Assembly (NCBI RefSeq): GCF_017873395.1
Contig: NZ_JAGGKC010000037.1
Span: forward strand, 1 to 31,958
From: Youngiibacter multivorans
GTDB taxonomy: Bacteria; Bacillota; Clostridia; Clostridiales; Clostridiaceae
Length of the DNA stretch: 31,958 nucleotides
Reading direction: 5' to 3'
Below, one piece after another: positions 1 through 7,747 of this stretch (positions are counted from its first letter, which is position 1; every line of letters begins with the position of its first letter). Below the pieces are notes generated by a model, which ran no database searches, was not told the DNA's origin, and saw only the letters and a list, made by a program, of their open reading frames with translations. A program made the translations under genes and the position numbers.

Positions 1-22
1 ATTGATTGATATACAAATTGGT

Positions 23-92
23 AAGCCGTATGCGTTAGTAGCGCACGTACGGTTTGATAAGGGGCTGGCTTAGCAATAAGTCGGCCTACTTT
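23..92 (+). mobile_element. 3' end of a group II intron (domains V and VI)
   Basis: Positions 23-55 can fold as a group II intron domain V: the arm AAGCCGTA pairs with TACGGTTT, a CG bulge interrupts the helix, and TGCG/CGCA closes a short loop. The AGC catalytic-triad position and the ACGTACGGTT strand are as in known bacterial domain V sequences. Immediately after it, 64-87 forms a second hairpin, GGCTGGCTTA / TAAGTCGGCC closed by a GCAA tetraloop, as expected for domain VI, and CCTACTTT follows as the likely 3' splice end. The reverse transcriptase/maturase would lie to the left, outside the window. The exact 3' boundary (about 88-92) is uncertain because the branch-point adenosine cannot be fixed by eye. 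Confidence 0.75.
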
Positions 93-372
93 CTTGTTCC
101 AAAACAAATGTGATTGGAAGAGCAAACTGACAAGCCTGCAGAGATCAGGATAACAATGACTTCCACAATGACCGATTTTCGGATTCTCCGGCTAAGGCAT
201 CATAAGTATCTGGTAAGTACGATAAAACCAGATCAAGAATGAAATCAATCTACATAGATTTCTACGAGTAAGTTTTTTTCTTTAATAATACTGGCTTGTA
301 AGCCATAGTTGAGGACTGTGACAAATAGCTGCTCGTAATTAGGAAATGACTGAAAGTATAATAGTTCTTGGG
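93..372. other. Intergenic stretch without a recognisable gene
   Basis: No open frame of useful length or recognisable product was seen between the intron end and the first promoter. A short dyad (GAAATC ... GATTTC, about 240-261, with ATCTA CA TAGAT inside) followed by a T-run near 275-281 could be a weak terminator. The stretch may hold decayed coding sequence interrupted by the intron, but I could not identify it. Confidence 0.4.
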
Positions 373-400
373 TTGAAATATAATTTAATGCGCATATAAT
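373..400 (+). promoter_or_regulatory. Sigma-A promoter of the AbrB-like gene
   Basis: TTGAAA at 373-378 and TATAAT at 395-400 are separated by 16 bp, a good vegetative promoter about 50 bp upstream of the AbrB-like start codon. Confidence 0.65.
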
Positions 401-432
401 AAAGTAAGGAAGCTTGGAATCCTTACTTTATT
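398..432 (+). promoter_or_regulatory. 13-bp perfect inverted repeat over the -10/5' UTR of the AbrB-like gene
   Basis: AATAAAGTAAGGA (398-410) and TCCTTACTTTATT (420-432) are exact inverted repeats around a 9-nt spacer. The left arm begins inside the -10 box and the right arm ends just before the GGAGG ribosome binding site. It could be an operator for the AbrB-like antitoxin (these proteins usually repress their own promoter) or a transcript hairpin that sets translation. Confidence 0.6.
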
Positions 433-450
433 TGGAGGTGGATATTATTA

Positions 451-846
451 ATGGTTACTAAGAATATCCCAAATGCTGATTCAAGGAAAACTGCTAAACC
501 TGAACAGTTTGAGAAATCCAAAATTAAGATTTCAAGCAAACGACAGATTACAATACCGTCCAAGTTCTATGAAGCACTTGGTTTTGACAAGGAGATAGAA
601 TGTATCAAGTCTAATGGAATGCTGATTCTGATACCAGTAAAATCTGATGAGTCCTATTTTGCTGAAGAGATTCTAAAGGAACTGATCAATCAGGGCTATT
701 CTGGAGAAAAGCTTTTAGACGAATTCAAGAAAATGAGTCGTAAAGTAAAACCAGCTGTAGAAAAATTGATTGAAGAAGCTGATAGGATTGCAGAATCGGC
801 ATCTGCTTACTATGTAGATGAGACAGATGACATCTTTGGAGATTAG
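451..846 (+). CDS. AbrB/MazE-type (SpoVT-AbrB fold) DNA-binding protein, likely orphan antitoxin
   Basis: This 131-residue protein carries a swapped-hairpin AbrB DNA-binding domain: residues about 24-62 contain the hallmark stretch SSKRQITIPSKFYEALG (28-44), followed by the beta-strand run ending in LILIPV. The N-terminal 20 residues are polar. The C-terminal 60 residues are helical, acidic and end in DDIFGD, a typical neutralising tail of antitoxins paired with RelE/ParE toxins. The ATG at 451 follows GGAGGTG at 434-440. The reading frame overlaps a short toxin-like remnant by 29 bp, the layout of an antitoxin-toxin operon. Likely role: antitoxin and autorepressor, now without an intact toxin. 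The AbrB domain call is firm; the antitoxin role is inference. Confidence 0.75.
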   Translation: MVTKNIPNADSRKTAKPEQFEKSKIKISSKRQITIPSKFYEALGFDKEIECIKSNGMLILIPVKSDESYFAEEILKELINQGYSGEKLLDEFKKMSRKVKPAVEKLIEEADRIAESASAYYVDETDDIFGD

Positions 847-901
847 GAAACGAGGAGTGAGTTATATTCCTGTAACTTATATGCCAATCGCTGAGAAGTA
901 G
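818..901 (+). pseudogene. Truncated RelE/ParE-family toxin remnant
   Basis: A 27-codon frame starting with ATG at 818, overlapping the end of the AbrB-like gene, encodes a peptide ending YIPVTYMPIAEK and then meets a TAG. Many RelE/ParE toxins begin with a beta-strand followed by a 'PxAxKDLxEI' helix, and this peptide matches that beginning up to the Lys where the stop falls. Downstream frames hold further stops and no catalytic region. I read this as a toxin gene cut short by mutation or deletion, leaving the antitoxin behind. It is short, so the family match is tentative. Confidence 0.5.
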
Positions 902-1028
902 TCCAGAAAGATAGCCATCTGAAAAGTGCATACATATAGTAAATATAATTGATTATTCATTTGTTATTTAGATACTGGCGTCAGTTTTGTGATAAAATAT
1001 TCGTAGAGTGATGAAAGGAGGGATTTTT

Positions 1029-1202
1029 ATGGCAACTTCATCTTTTGATAAATCATTTATCCTTAAGGATAAAAGGGAGGTAGCATCTTTCACAAAAATG
1101 ATTATTAAGCCTCACAAAAGCATAAAGATAGATAGGACACTAACATCGCCAAGCAATGAGAGGCGAGGTGAGCTTAAATTAAAGAAAATGTTGTCTCGCT
1201 AA
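1029..1202 (+). CDS. Small basic protein, putative antitoxin partner of the GNAT protein
   Basis: This 57-residue protein starts at ATG 1029 behind AAAGGAGGG (1015-1023); an upstream in-frame ATG at 1008 is less likely because it lies before this ribosome binding site. It begins MATSSFDKSFILKDKREV, a start I associate with small Firmicute proteins encoded next to GNAT-fold acetyltransferases. The second half is rich in Lys and Arg, with no membrane segment. It ends 14 bp before the acetyltransferase gene, so the two are probably co-transcribed. A small protein upstream of a GNAT enzyme is the usual order of GNAT-type toxin-antitoxin pairs. The function itself is not visible in the sequence. 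Confidence 0.6.
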   Translation: MATSSFDKSFILKDKREVASFTKMIIKPHKSIKIDRTLTSPSNERRGELKLKKMLSR

Positions 1203-1216
1203 AGAAACTGATAGAA

Positions 1217-1768
1217 ATGAGTGATGAGGCAAAGGCCCAGGAACTTATTTCTATTTTTGTTTGCAGCAAAGATATTGATATTGAAAACTTCATTAAACAG
1301 AAGGCAATAATGTTTGAAAAACTTGGTAAAAGTAGAACATTCCTGGTTTTTGATGAGGATTCAGATAAATTTAATATATTAGGATATTATACTATAGCAA
1401 TTCAAGTGTTAAAAATACCATCTGAGTTTTCTAATCGGAGAATATTAAAACTAGATGGACTAAGTGCGAAAAGGAACGGTGAAATAATAACAGAACTTCC
1501 AGCCATACTGATAGGCCAGATTGGGAAAAATGAGCTATACAAAGATAATGTTACAGGTCATAAGATCATGGAATTTTGCTTGAACACAATATTTGATGGG
1601 CAAGCGCGGTTGGGTGGACGCTTGATCATACTTGAGTGTAAGAAGGTTCCATACTTTTACGGATTTTACGAGCAGTTTGGTTTTAACAAACTTGAAAAAG
1701 AATATCAGGATGATGAATTTGTTCAATTCTTTAGAATCTTTGAAGAGAATGAACTAGTTAAAAATTAA
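1217..1768 (+). CDS. GNAT-family N-acetyltransferase, putative toxin-like partner
   Basis: This 183-residue protein has a GNAT-like layout. A central beta-strand block (about 41-66) and a strand with LKLDGLSA (77-84) precede an acetyl-CoA loop region with GQIGKN (100-105) and VTGHKIM (112-118), and the C-terminal LIILEC strand leads to FYEQFGF (150-156), the classic end motif. The Q-x-x-G-x-G/A loop is stretched by an insertion, as in acetyltransferases that occur beside a small partner gene. It may act on tRNA or a protein, as TacT-like toxins do, but no substrate residue can be read. The ATG at 1217 has a poor ribosome binding site, suggesting translational coupling. The gene is A+T-rich compared with the operon downstream and ends at a strong terminator. 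Confidence 0.65.
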   Translation: MSDEAKAQELISIFVCSKDIDIENFIKQKAIMFEKLGKSRTFLVFDEDSDKFNILGYYTIAIQVLKIPSEFSNRRILKLDGLSAKRNGEIITELPAILIGQIGKNELYKDNVTGHKIMEFCLNTIFDGQARLGGRLIILECKKVPYFYGFYEQFGFNKLEKEYQDDEFVQFFRIFEENELVKN

Positions 1769-1775
1769 TAATTTC

Positions 1776-1802
1776 AGCACTTCTTCAGAAGTGCTTTTTT
1801 TT
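1776..1802 (+). terminator. Rho-independent terminator after the GNAT gene
   Basis: AGCACTTC (1776-1783) pairs with GAAGTGCT (1788-1795) around TTCA and is followed by a run of eight T residues. Confidence 0.9.
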
Positions 1803-1939
1803 ATGTTCTTTGAGGGATATAACGATACTATATGTATAGTGCAATATAGCAATAAGACATTATTAATTTTATGCTTATTTGAAAAGCGCTGATACATTAA
1901 TAACTATTAGATCAAAATATTGTGAAAACGTCAACAGTA

Positions 1940-1984
1940 AAACGTATCCAAATGATTGACTGAGAATTGATGTACGTTTATAAT
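1940..1984 (+). promoter_or_regulatory. Operon promoter with flanking inverted repeat
   Basis: TTGACT (1956-1961) and TATAAT (1979-1984) are separated by exactly 17 bp, a near-consensus sigma-A promoter about 40 bp upstream of the kinase gene. An inverted repeat, AAACGTA (1940-1946) and TACGTTT (1973-1979), brackets the -35 box with arm centres 33 bp apart, and its right arm touches the -10 box. It is a plausible regulator site, perhaps for the GntR protein encoded at the end of the operon. Confidence 0.75.
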
Positions 1985-2029
1985 ATGTAATATGAGTTTA
2001 TATAAGTACATGTATGTTTGGAGTGAATT

Positions 2030-2896
2030 ATGAAGGTAATAGGAATAGGCGACAATGTTTGCGACAAGTACTTGAACCTTAAGAAGATGTATCCGGGAGG
2101 ACAGGCACTGAACTTCGCCGCCTTCTGCAGGATGAATGGGATCGAAGCATCATATATGGGGGTATTCGGCTCCGATGATGTCGCGAGACATATCCTCAAT
2201 ACTCTGTCTGCCATGGGGATAGACTACTCCAGATCAAGGTTCTACGATGGGGAGAACGGCTACGCTGTGGTAGACATAGTAGATGGTGACAGGGTGTTTG
2301 TGAGGAGCAACAAGGGAGGAATGCTCAGGGAGCATCCACTAGAACTCACTGAGGCTGACCTCGAGTATATAAGGAGCTTCGATGTCATCCACACCAGCAA
2401 CAACAGCTATATGGACAAGGAGCTAAGTAAGCTGAAAGGATTGGTTCCGATTTTGTCCTATGATTTCTCACTGAGCTGGAAGGATGATGAAAGGTTAAGG
2501 TCAGTTGCTCCGCTTATCGATGCTGCAATAATGTCCTGTTCCGGACTGACTATGGAAGAATGCAGGGACCTTGCTTTAAGGGTCCATGGTATGGGGACAA
2601 GGCTTGTGCTCATGACTATGGGTGAAGATGGGTCAATGTTCTATGACGGGACGGAGTTCTATAGGCACAGGCCTGTTCAGGTCAAACCATTGGATACCTT
2701 GGGGGCAGGCGATTCCTTCACAGCAGGATTCCTCGCCATCTATGCGACGGGAACTCTTGTTGATGGGATAGGACCTGAAGACACGCTTTACAACGACATT
2801 GTGGTATCTGCGTTTGAAACAGGAAGCAGGATGGCGGCAGAGGTTTGCATGAGATACGGAGCCTTCGGGGAAGGCATGGATTTTGACGAAGCTTAG
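2030..2896 (+). CDS. frlD: PfkB-family sugar kinase, fructoselysine/fructosamine 6-kinase-like
   Basis: This 288-residue ribokinase-fold enzyme most resembles FrlD, which phosphorylates C6 of fructosyl-amino acids (Amadori compounds) before deglycation. Visible features are the start MKVIGIGDNVCDKY, the substrate loop GGQALN (23-28), and the PfkB signature DTLGAGDSF with the catalytic Asp228 in the GAGD anion hole. The FrlD-type DNVxDxY and short length (about 260-290 residues) separate it from larger ribokinases. It opens an operon that ends with a matching SIS-domain deglycase, which supports an Amadori substrate. The ATG at 2030 follows TTGGAG. The true amino acid moiety of the substrate is not readable; the kinase family is nearly certain, the fructosamine specificity likely. 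Confidence 0.8.
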   Translation: MKVIGIGDNVCDKYLNLKKMYPGGQALNFAAFCRMNGIEASYMGVFGSDDVARHILNTLSAMGIDYSRSRFYDGENGYAVVDIVDGDRVFVRSNKGGMLREHPLELTEADLEYIRSFDVIHTSNNSYMDKELSKLKGLVPILSYDFSLSWKDDERLRSVAPLIDAAIMSCSGLTMEECRDLALRVHGMGTRLVLMTMGEDGSMFYDGTEFYRHRPVQVKPLDTLGAGDSFTAGFLAIYATGTLVDGIGPEDTLYNDIVVSAFETGSRMAAEVCMRYGAFGEGMDFDEA

Positions 2897-2938
2897 TTCT
2901 TAGCAATAGATAGCATAAAATTTCAAGGAGTGATGGCA

Positions 2939-5002
2939 ATGTCTTATATGCTTGGAGTGGACGTAGGAGGGACCTTTACGGATTTTTCCCTTTACAATAC
3001 GGACACCAGGGAGATACAGAATTTCAAGAGAAGCTCAACACCGGATGACCCTTCGAGGGCAATTGTAAGCGGGATTATCCAGATACTTGAAGAGTGCAAA
3101 ATAGCACCTGATGAAGTATCTTTCCTTGGACATGGAACAACTGTCGCGACAAATGCTCTGATCGAGAAGAAGGGGGCAAGGACTGGACTCATAACTACAT
3201 ACGGCTTCAAGGACCTAATGGAGATAGGTAACCAGAAAAGGCCATCACTTTATAATCTGCTTAAGGACAAGCCAGAAAGCCTTATAGTTCCTGGCTGCAA
3301 GTGCGAGGTCAGGGAAAGGGTAATGCATGACGGCACTGTAAAGCTGCCGCTGAATGAGGATGATGTTAGGAACGCAGTCTCATTCCTTAAAGACCAGAAG
3401 GTGGATTCTATAGCTGTATGCACCCTGTTCTCATTCATCAATCCGGTGCATGAGAAGAGGATAAAGGAGATTATCTCGGAAGAGTTTCCTGAAGCCTACG
3501 TCACAATATCAAGTGAACTTGTGAACGAGTTCAGGGAATATCCAAGGATGAGCACGACAGTCCTTAACTCGTATCTGGGACCAGTCATGAAGAAGTATGT
3601 CAGGAACTTCGAGAACAGTGTAAAGGAAGTCGGGATAGAGACAAAACCATATGTAACACAGTCAAACGGGTCGATAATATCGATCGCTGAGACGATAGAT
3701 TATCCTATAAAGACTGCTGTATCAGGACCAAGCGCAGGAGCGGTGGGAGCATCTTACCTGTCAGGACTAAGTGACGAGCACAAGATAATAACCTTCGACA
3801 TGGGAGGGACGAGTGCTGACATAAGCCTTATCCAGAACGGGAAGCTGCAGGTATCCTATGACAGGTATGTTGAAGGGTATCCGGCAAGGGTTCCTATGAT
3901 AGACATAATAACGGTTGGAGCAGGTGGAGGTTCAATTGCGAAGATCGACGAAGGCGGAGCCATGAAGGTAGGCCCAAGGAGCGCAGGGGCTGTGCCCGGA
4001 CCTGCATGTTACATGAGGGGTGGACAGGAACCTACAGTCACTGATGCCAACATAGTGCTCGGGAAACTTAACAGGCACAAGATACTCGGCGGAAAGATGG
4101 ATGTTGACAGGACGTTGGCAGAATCTGCCATTGAGAAGAGACTTTGCTCTGAATCAGGACTTGACGTTATTGATGCTGCAGCCGGAATAATCTCAGTAGT
4201 CAATTCCAACATGGTAAGGGCAATAAGGGGAGTCTCGATAGAGAGGGGCTACGACCCCAGGGAGTTCATACTTATGGCCTTCGGAGGGGCAGGACCACTT
4301 CATGCATGTGAAGTGGCAGCGGAACTCGGAATAAGCAAAGTCCTTCTGCCAGGATCACCAGGAACACTCTGTTCACTGGGACTTCTCATGGCTGATACCA
4401 GGTTTGACCTCAGCCGGTCAAGGATAATGCTTGCAAACAGGGAAAACCTCAAGGAAATCAGGAAAATATTCACGAACCTTAAGGAAGAGGGCGATCAGCT
4501 GCTTGAAAACGAGGGCGTCCCTTCAGACATGAGGAAGTATGTATATTCCCTTGACTGCAGGTATGAAAACCAAAACTATGAGATCTCAATGGAGATATCC
4601 GATGGACAGATGGATGAGAAGATACTCTCCGAGCTCATCGAAGGCTTCCATGAGGAACATAACAACTCCTATGGCTACTTCGACAGGAACAAGAACATAC
4701 AGCTTGTAAATTACAGGCTTGGTGCAATAGGTATAATCGACAAGCCGACTATACCTGGAAGCGATAAATTGGTACATGACGATGTACCGGTTACCGAGTT
4801 AAGGCAGGTAAGGTATGAAGGAAGCAGAGAATTCATAGAGACAAGGATAATTCAGAGGGACAGCATCAAGAGGGGAACGGCGGTTTATGGTCCTGCGATA
4901 ATCGAACAAATGGATTCAACCTGCGTAATACCTCCGGGATGGAAGGCATATAACGACAGATACGGGAACCTCATAGTGACGCATGAAGGAGGTAAGGCCT
5001 GA
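2939..5002 (+). CDS. hyuA: Hydantoinase/oxoprolinase subunit A (HyuA family), ATP-dependent
   Basis: This 687-residue protein is the ATP-binding subunit of the hydantoinase/5-oxoprolinase family, which opens cyclic amides (hydantoin, 5-oxoproline and relatives) at the cost of ATP. The N-terminus carries the ASKHA phosphate loop GVDVGGTFTDF (about 6-16), then the HGTTVATNA motif. The second half has FDMGGTSAD (phosphate-2 loop), the glycine-rich VGAGGGSIA and FGGAGPLHA. Full family length is about 650-720. I chose ATG 2939 because AAGGAG ends at 2930, 8 bp upstream; GTG 2930 and ATG 2933 are too close to it. The stop overlaps the start of hyuB by one base, so the two subunits are translationally coupled. 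The specific ring substrate is unknown. Confidence 0.9.
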   Translation: MSYMLGVDVGGTFTDFSLYNTDTREIQNFKRSSTPDDPSRAIVSGIIQILEECKIAPDEVSFLGHGTTVATNALIEKKGARTGLITTYGFKDLMEIGNQKRPSLYNLLKDKPESLIVPGCKCEVRERVMHDGTVKLPLNEDDVRNAVSFLKDQKVDSIAVCTLFSFINPVHEKRIKEIISEEFPEAYVTISSELVNEFREYPRMSTTVLNSYLGPVMKKYVRNFENSVKEVGIETKPYVTQSNGSIISIAETIDYPIKTAVSGPSAGAVGASYLSGLSDEHKIITFDMGGTSADISLIQNGKLQVSYDRYVEGYPARVPMIDIITVGAGGGSIAKIDEGGAMKVGPRSAGAVPGPACYMRGGQEPTVTDANIVLGKLNRHKILGGKMDVDRTLAESAIEKRLCSESGLDVIDAAAGIISVVNSNMVRAIRGVSIERGYDPREFILMAFGGAGPLHACEVAAELGISKVLLPGSPGTLCSLGLLMADTRFDLSRSRIMLANRENLKEIRKIFTNLKEEGDQLLENEGVPSDMRKYVYSLDCRYENQNYEISMEISDGQMDEKILSELIEGFHEEHNNSYGYFDRNKNIQLVNYRLGAIGIIDKPTIPGSDKLVHDDVPVTELRQVRYEGSREFIETRIIQRDSIKRGTAVYGPAIIEQMDSTCVIPPGWKAYNDRYGNLIVTHEGGKA

Positions 5003-6750
5003 TGGACAAGAATCGCGTAGATGCGGTAACAATCGAGATAGTAGGTAACCTGCTCCTTTCGATAGCAGAGGAAATGGGACATGCCCTGATAAGGAGCGCA
5101 TACTCGACAAACATAAAGGAAAGACGAGACATCTCAACTGCAGTCTTCGACCCTGAAGGGAATATGGTATCGCAGGCTGAACATGTGGCAATGCATCTTG
5201 GATCACTGCTTGGCATAGTGCATGAGGTATACAAGAAGTTCGAGACAAGTGAGATTCATGAAGGGGACATGTTCATAGGCAATGATCCGTACAATGGCGG
5301 AGGAACCCATCTTCCTGACATAACTCTGGTTGCACCCGCCTTTGTGGAAGGAAAGCTTGTAGGCTGGGTAGCGAACCTTGCACACCACAGCGATGTAGGC
5401 GGAAAGGTACCTGGATCTACCTCGGGAGATGCCATAAGCATATTCCAGGAAGGGCTTAAGATCCCTATAGTCAGGATCATGAAAGAGGGAACCCTTGAAA
5501 AGGACATAGTCAACTTCATAGCAACCAACAGCAGGCTGCCTAAGGAAAGGCACGGAGACCTGCAGGCACAGGTGGCGACAAATACGGTTGGCATCAAGAG
5601 ACTCAAGGAAGCATACAGGAGATACGGTGACCTGCTTATAGAAAGCATGCACGAGCTTCAGAACTATGCGGAAAGGAAGCTCAAGGCAGGAATAAAGGAC
5701 CTTAAGGATGGCATATACACATTCACCGACTACATGGACGACGCTGGAGTGGCATCCAAGAATCCAATACCTATAAGGGTAAGGATAGAGATCAAGGATG
5801 ACACCATGACGCTTAACTTCGCAGGCACGAACCCGCAGGTGAACGGTCCAATAAACGTCACCTACAACGGGCTGCTGGCGACAGTATTCTACTCACTGAA
5901 GGCACTTATCAATCCGGACATCCCGTCGAATGCAGGAATATACAGGGCATTCAAAATAGAGTGTGAGGAAGGTCTTATAATCAATGCGAAAAATCCTGCA
6001 CCGGTAGGAGCCAGGATAGACACCTGCCAGAGGGTTGTCGATACGATTTTCGGGGCACTTGCCCCAGCAGTCCCTGACAGGGTGATCGCTGCCTGCAACA
6101 GCTCGGTGACGTCAGCGATATTCTCTGGAAAGGATCCAAGGGATGAAGACAAGTTCTTCGTATACCTTGAGGTCGTTGCTGGAGGATCAGGTGCAAGCAG
6201 GTATAAGGACGGACTCAGCGGAGTACAGGTACATATGACTAACACTTCGAACCTTCCGGTAGAGGCCCTTGAAATGGAGTTCCCGCTTGTGACTGTCAAC
6301 AGATACGAGCTCAGGGAGGACAGCGGCGGAGCAGGAACCAACAGAGGCGGACTTGGAATAACAAGGGAATATGAAATCATGTTCGATGGTATATCCTATA
6401 CAGGGCTAGGCGACAGGCAGATATTCCTGCCATGGGGGCTTGAAGGCGGCCTTGAAGGAGCCGGAGGTGCATACTTCCTCGAAAGGCATGACGGAAGCAG
6501 GCAGCAGCTACCATCAAAATGCACTGATATCCCGCTTAACAAGGGCGACATCATAAGCGTCAGGACACCGGGTTCAGGTGGCTATGGCGACCCAGTAAGA
6601 AGAGAGCCTGAGAGGGTACTCATGGATGTGATAGACAGGAAAGTATCACCGAAGAATGCAGCTGCTCTATACCGTGTCAAGGTGATCAAGGATGGGTACA
6701 CATGGAAAATTGACGAAGCCGAGACAAATATGCTCAGAGGCAGAGGTTAG
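5002..6750 (+). CDS. hyuB: Hydantoinase/oxoprolinase subunit B (HyuB family)
   Basis: The 582-residue partner of HyuA, expected to form the ring-opening active site in a heteromeric complex. Hallmarks: GNDPYNGGGTHLPD (about 93-106), the HHSDVGG motif (128-134) and the C-terminal VRTPGSGGYGDP run typical of the family. Length is normal for HyuB (about 520-600). It begins in the sequence TGATG, overlapping hyuA by one base, and ends 4 bp before the next gene. Sitting between a fructosamine-type kinase and an oligopeptide-type importer, it probably acts on an imported glycation product rather than on free hydantoin. That last step is inference; the family assignment is firm. Several long reverse-strand frames in this gene are shadows of its codon bias. 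Confidence 0.9.
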   Translation: MDKNRVDAVTIEIVGNLLLSIAEEMGHALIRSAYSTNIKERRDISTAVFDPEGNMVSQAEHVAMHLGSLLGIVHEVYKKFETSEIHEGDMFIGNDPYNGGGTHLPDITLVAPAFVEGKLVGWVANLAHHSDVGGKVPGSTSGDAISIFQEGLKIPIVRIMKEGTLEKDIVNFIATNSRLPKERHGDLQAQVATNTVGIKRLKEAYRRYGDLLIESMHELQNYAERKLKAGIKDLKDGIYTFTDYMDDAGVASKNPIPIRVRIEIKDDTMTLNFAGTNPQVNGPINVTYNGLLATVFYSLKALINPDIPSNAGIYRAFKIECEEGLIINAKNPAPVGARIDTCQRVVDTIFGALAPAVPDRVIAACNSSVTSAIFSGKDPRDEDKFFVYLEVVAGGSGASRYKDGLSGVQVHMTNTSNLPVEALEMEFPLVTVNRYELREDSGGAGTNRGGLGITREYEIMFDGISYTGLGDRQIFLPWGLEGGLEGAGGAYFLERHDGSRQQLPSKCTDIPLNKGDIISVRTPGSGGYGDPVRREPERVLMDVIDRKVSPKNAAALYRVKVIKDGYTWKIDEAETNMLRGRG

Positions 6751-6754
6751 GCCT

Positions 6755-7747
6755 ATGTCGGATGTCATTCTGAAAGTGGAGGGACTTACAATAGCCTTCA
6801 GCAACAAGAAGGAATCCTTCAAGGCTGTTGAGAACATAGGCTTCGAGCTGAAAAAGGGAGAGATACTCGGTATAGTGGGTGAAAGCGGAAGCGGGAAGAC
6901 GATAACCTCCAAGGCAATACTGAACCTGCTGCCTGATAACGCTGGTGTGAGTGAAGGAAGCATTTCCTTTCTGGGAAGAGAGCTTGCAGGACTCACAGAA
7001 AAGGAAATGGAGAAGATAAGGGGGACTGAAATCGCAATGATCTTTCAGGACTCCAAGATGGCGCTTGACCAGGTATATACAGTCGGCTCACAGATAACCG
7101 AGGCAATACTCACACATGAGGACATAAGCAGGGATGCAGCGAAAAAAAGGGCTCTGACTCTGCTGGAATCAGTGAAGATACCCAATGCTACACGAGTATT
7201 CGATTCATATCCCTTCGAGCTTTCAGGTGGAATGTGCCAGAGGGTGATGATTGCGATAGCACTCTCGTGCTCGCCCAAGATACTGATAGCAGATGAGCCA
7301 ACCACTGCGCTTGATGTCACAGTCCAATCCCAGATCCTGGACCTTTTGAAGGAGATCCAGAGAGTAACCTCAATGGGGATACTTCTGATAACCCATGACC
7401 TGGGTGTCATATCTGAAGTGGCAGACAGGGTGATCGTAATGTATGCAGGAAAGATAATGGAAGCTTCGACGAAGACTGAACTCCTGGAAAATCCTGTACA
7501 TCCTTATACCAGAGGCCTCATAAGGTCAATGCTGAAGATGGATACGGACCTGGAGGTGCTTTACAGCATCGACGGGGTCGTTCCGGACATCAAGTCAATG
7601 CCAGAAGGCTGCAGGTTCAGCACAAGGTGTCCGCTGGTGATGGAAAGATGCCGCAAGGAGGATCCCGGAATCATAAGTGTCTCACCAGGCCATCTGGTTT
7701 CATGCTTCAGAAGCGAAGAAATAGTAAGGGGGGAAGCTCTTGAGTGA
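6755..7747 (+). CDS. Oligopeptide/opine-type ABC transporter, ATP-binding protein (OppD/DppD-like)
   Basis: This 330-residue ATPase has Walker A GESGSGKT (42-49), the signature LSGGM (156-160), Walker B ILIADEP (176-182) and the family's C-terminal extension with four Cys around GCRFSTRCP, a segment that in DppD-like ATPases can hold an iron-sulfur cluster. I chose ATG 6755 (AGAGG 8 bp upstream). An earlier ATG at 6692 in the same frame would overlap hyuB by about 60 bp and add a non-family tail. It is the first of five importer genes and overlaps the next by 8 bp. With its partner it powers uptake of a peptide-sized, probably glycated, substrate. Confidence 0.9.
   Translation: MSDVILKVEGLTIAFSNKKESFKAVENIGFELKKGEILGIVGESGSGKTITSKAILNLLPDNAGVSEGSISFLGRELAGLTEKEMEKIRGTEIAMIFQDSKMALDQVYTVGSQITEAILTHEDISRDAAKKRALTLLESVKIPNATRVFDSYPFELSGGMCQRVMIAIALSCSPKILIADEPTTALDVTVQSQILDLLKEIQRVTSMGILLITHDLGVISEVADRVIVMYAGKIMEASTKTELLENPVHPYTRGLIRSMLKMDTDLEVLYSIDGVVPDIKSMPEGCRFSTRCPLVMERCRKEDPGIISVSPGHLVSCFRSEEIVRGEALE

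Noticed and set aside
1966..1984. TTGATG just upstream of TATAAT as the -35 box of the kinase operon
   Set aside because: The spacing is only about 7 bp; TTGACT at 1956-1961 has the correct 17-bp spacing.
5203..6380. Long reverse-strand open frames of 130-163 codons inside hyuB
   Set aside because: They lie wholly within a clear HyuB gene, have no family-like sequence or ribosome binding site, and arise from its codon bias.
2939..6750. Plain housekeeping 5-oxoprolinase
   Set aside because: Possible by family, but the placement between an Amadori-type kinase and a peptide-type importer makes a special substrate more likely; not excluded.
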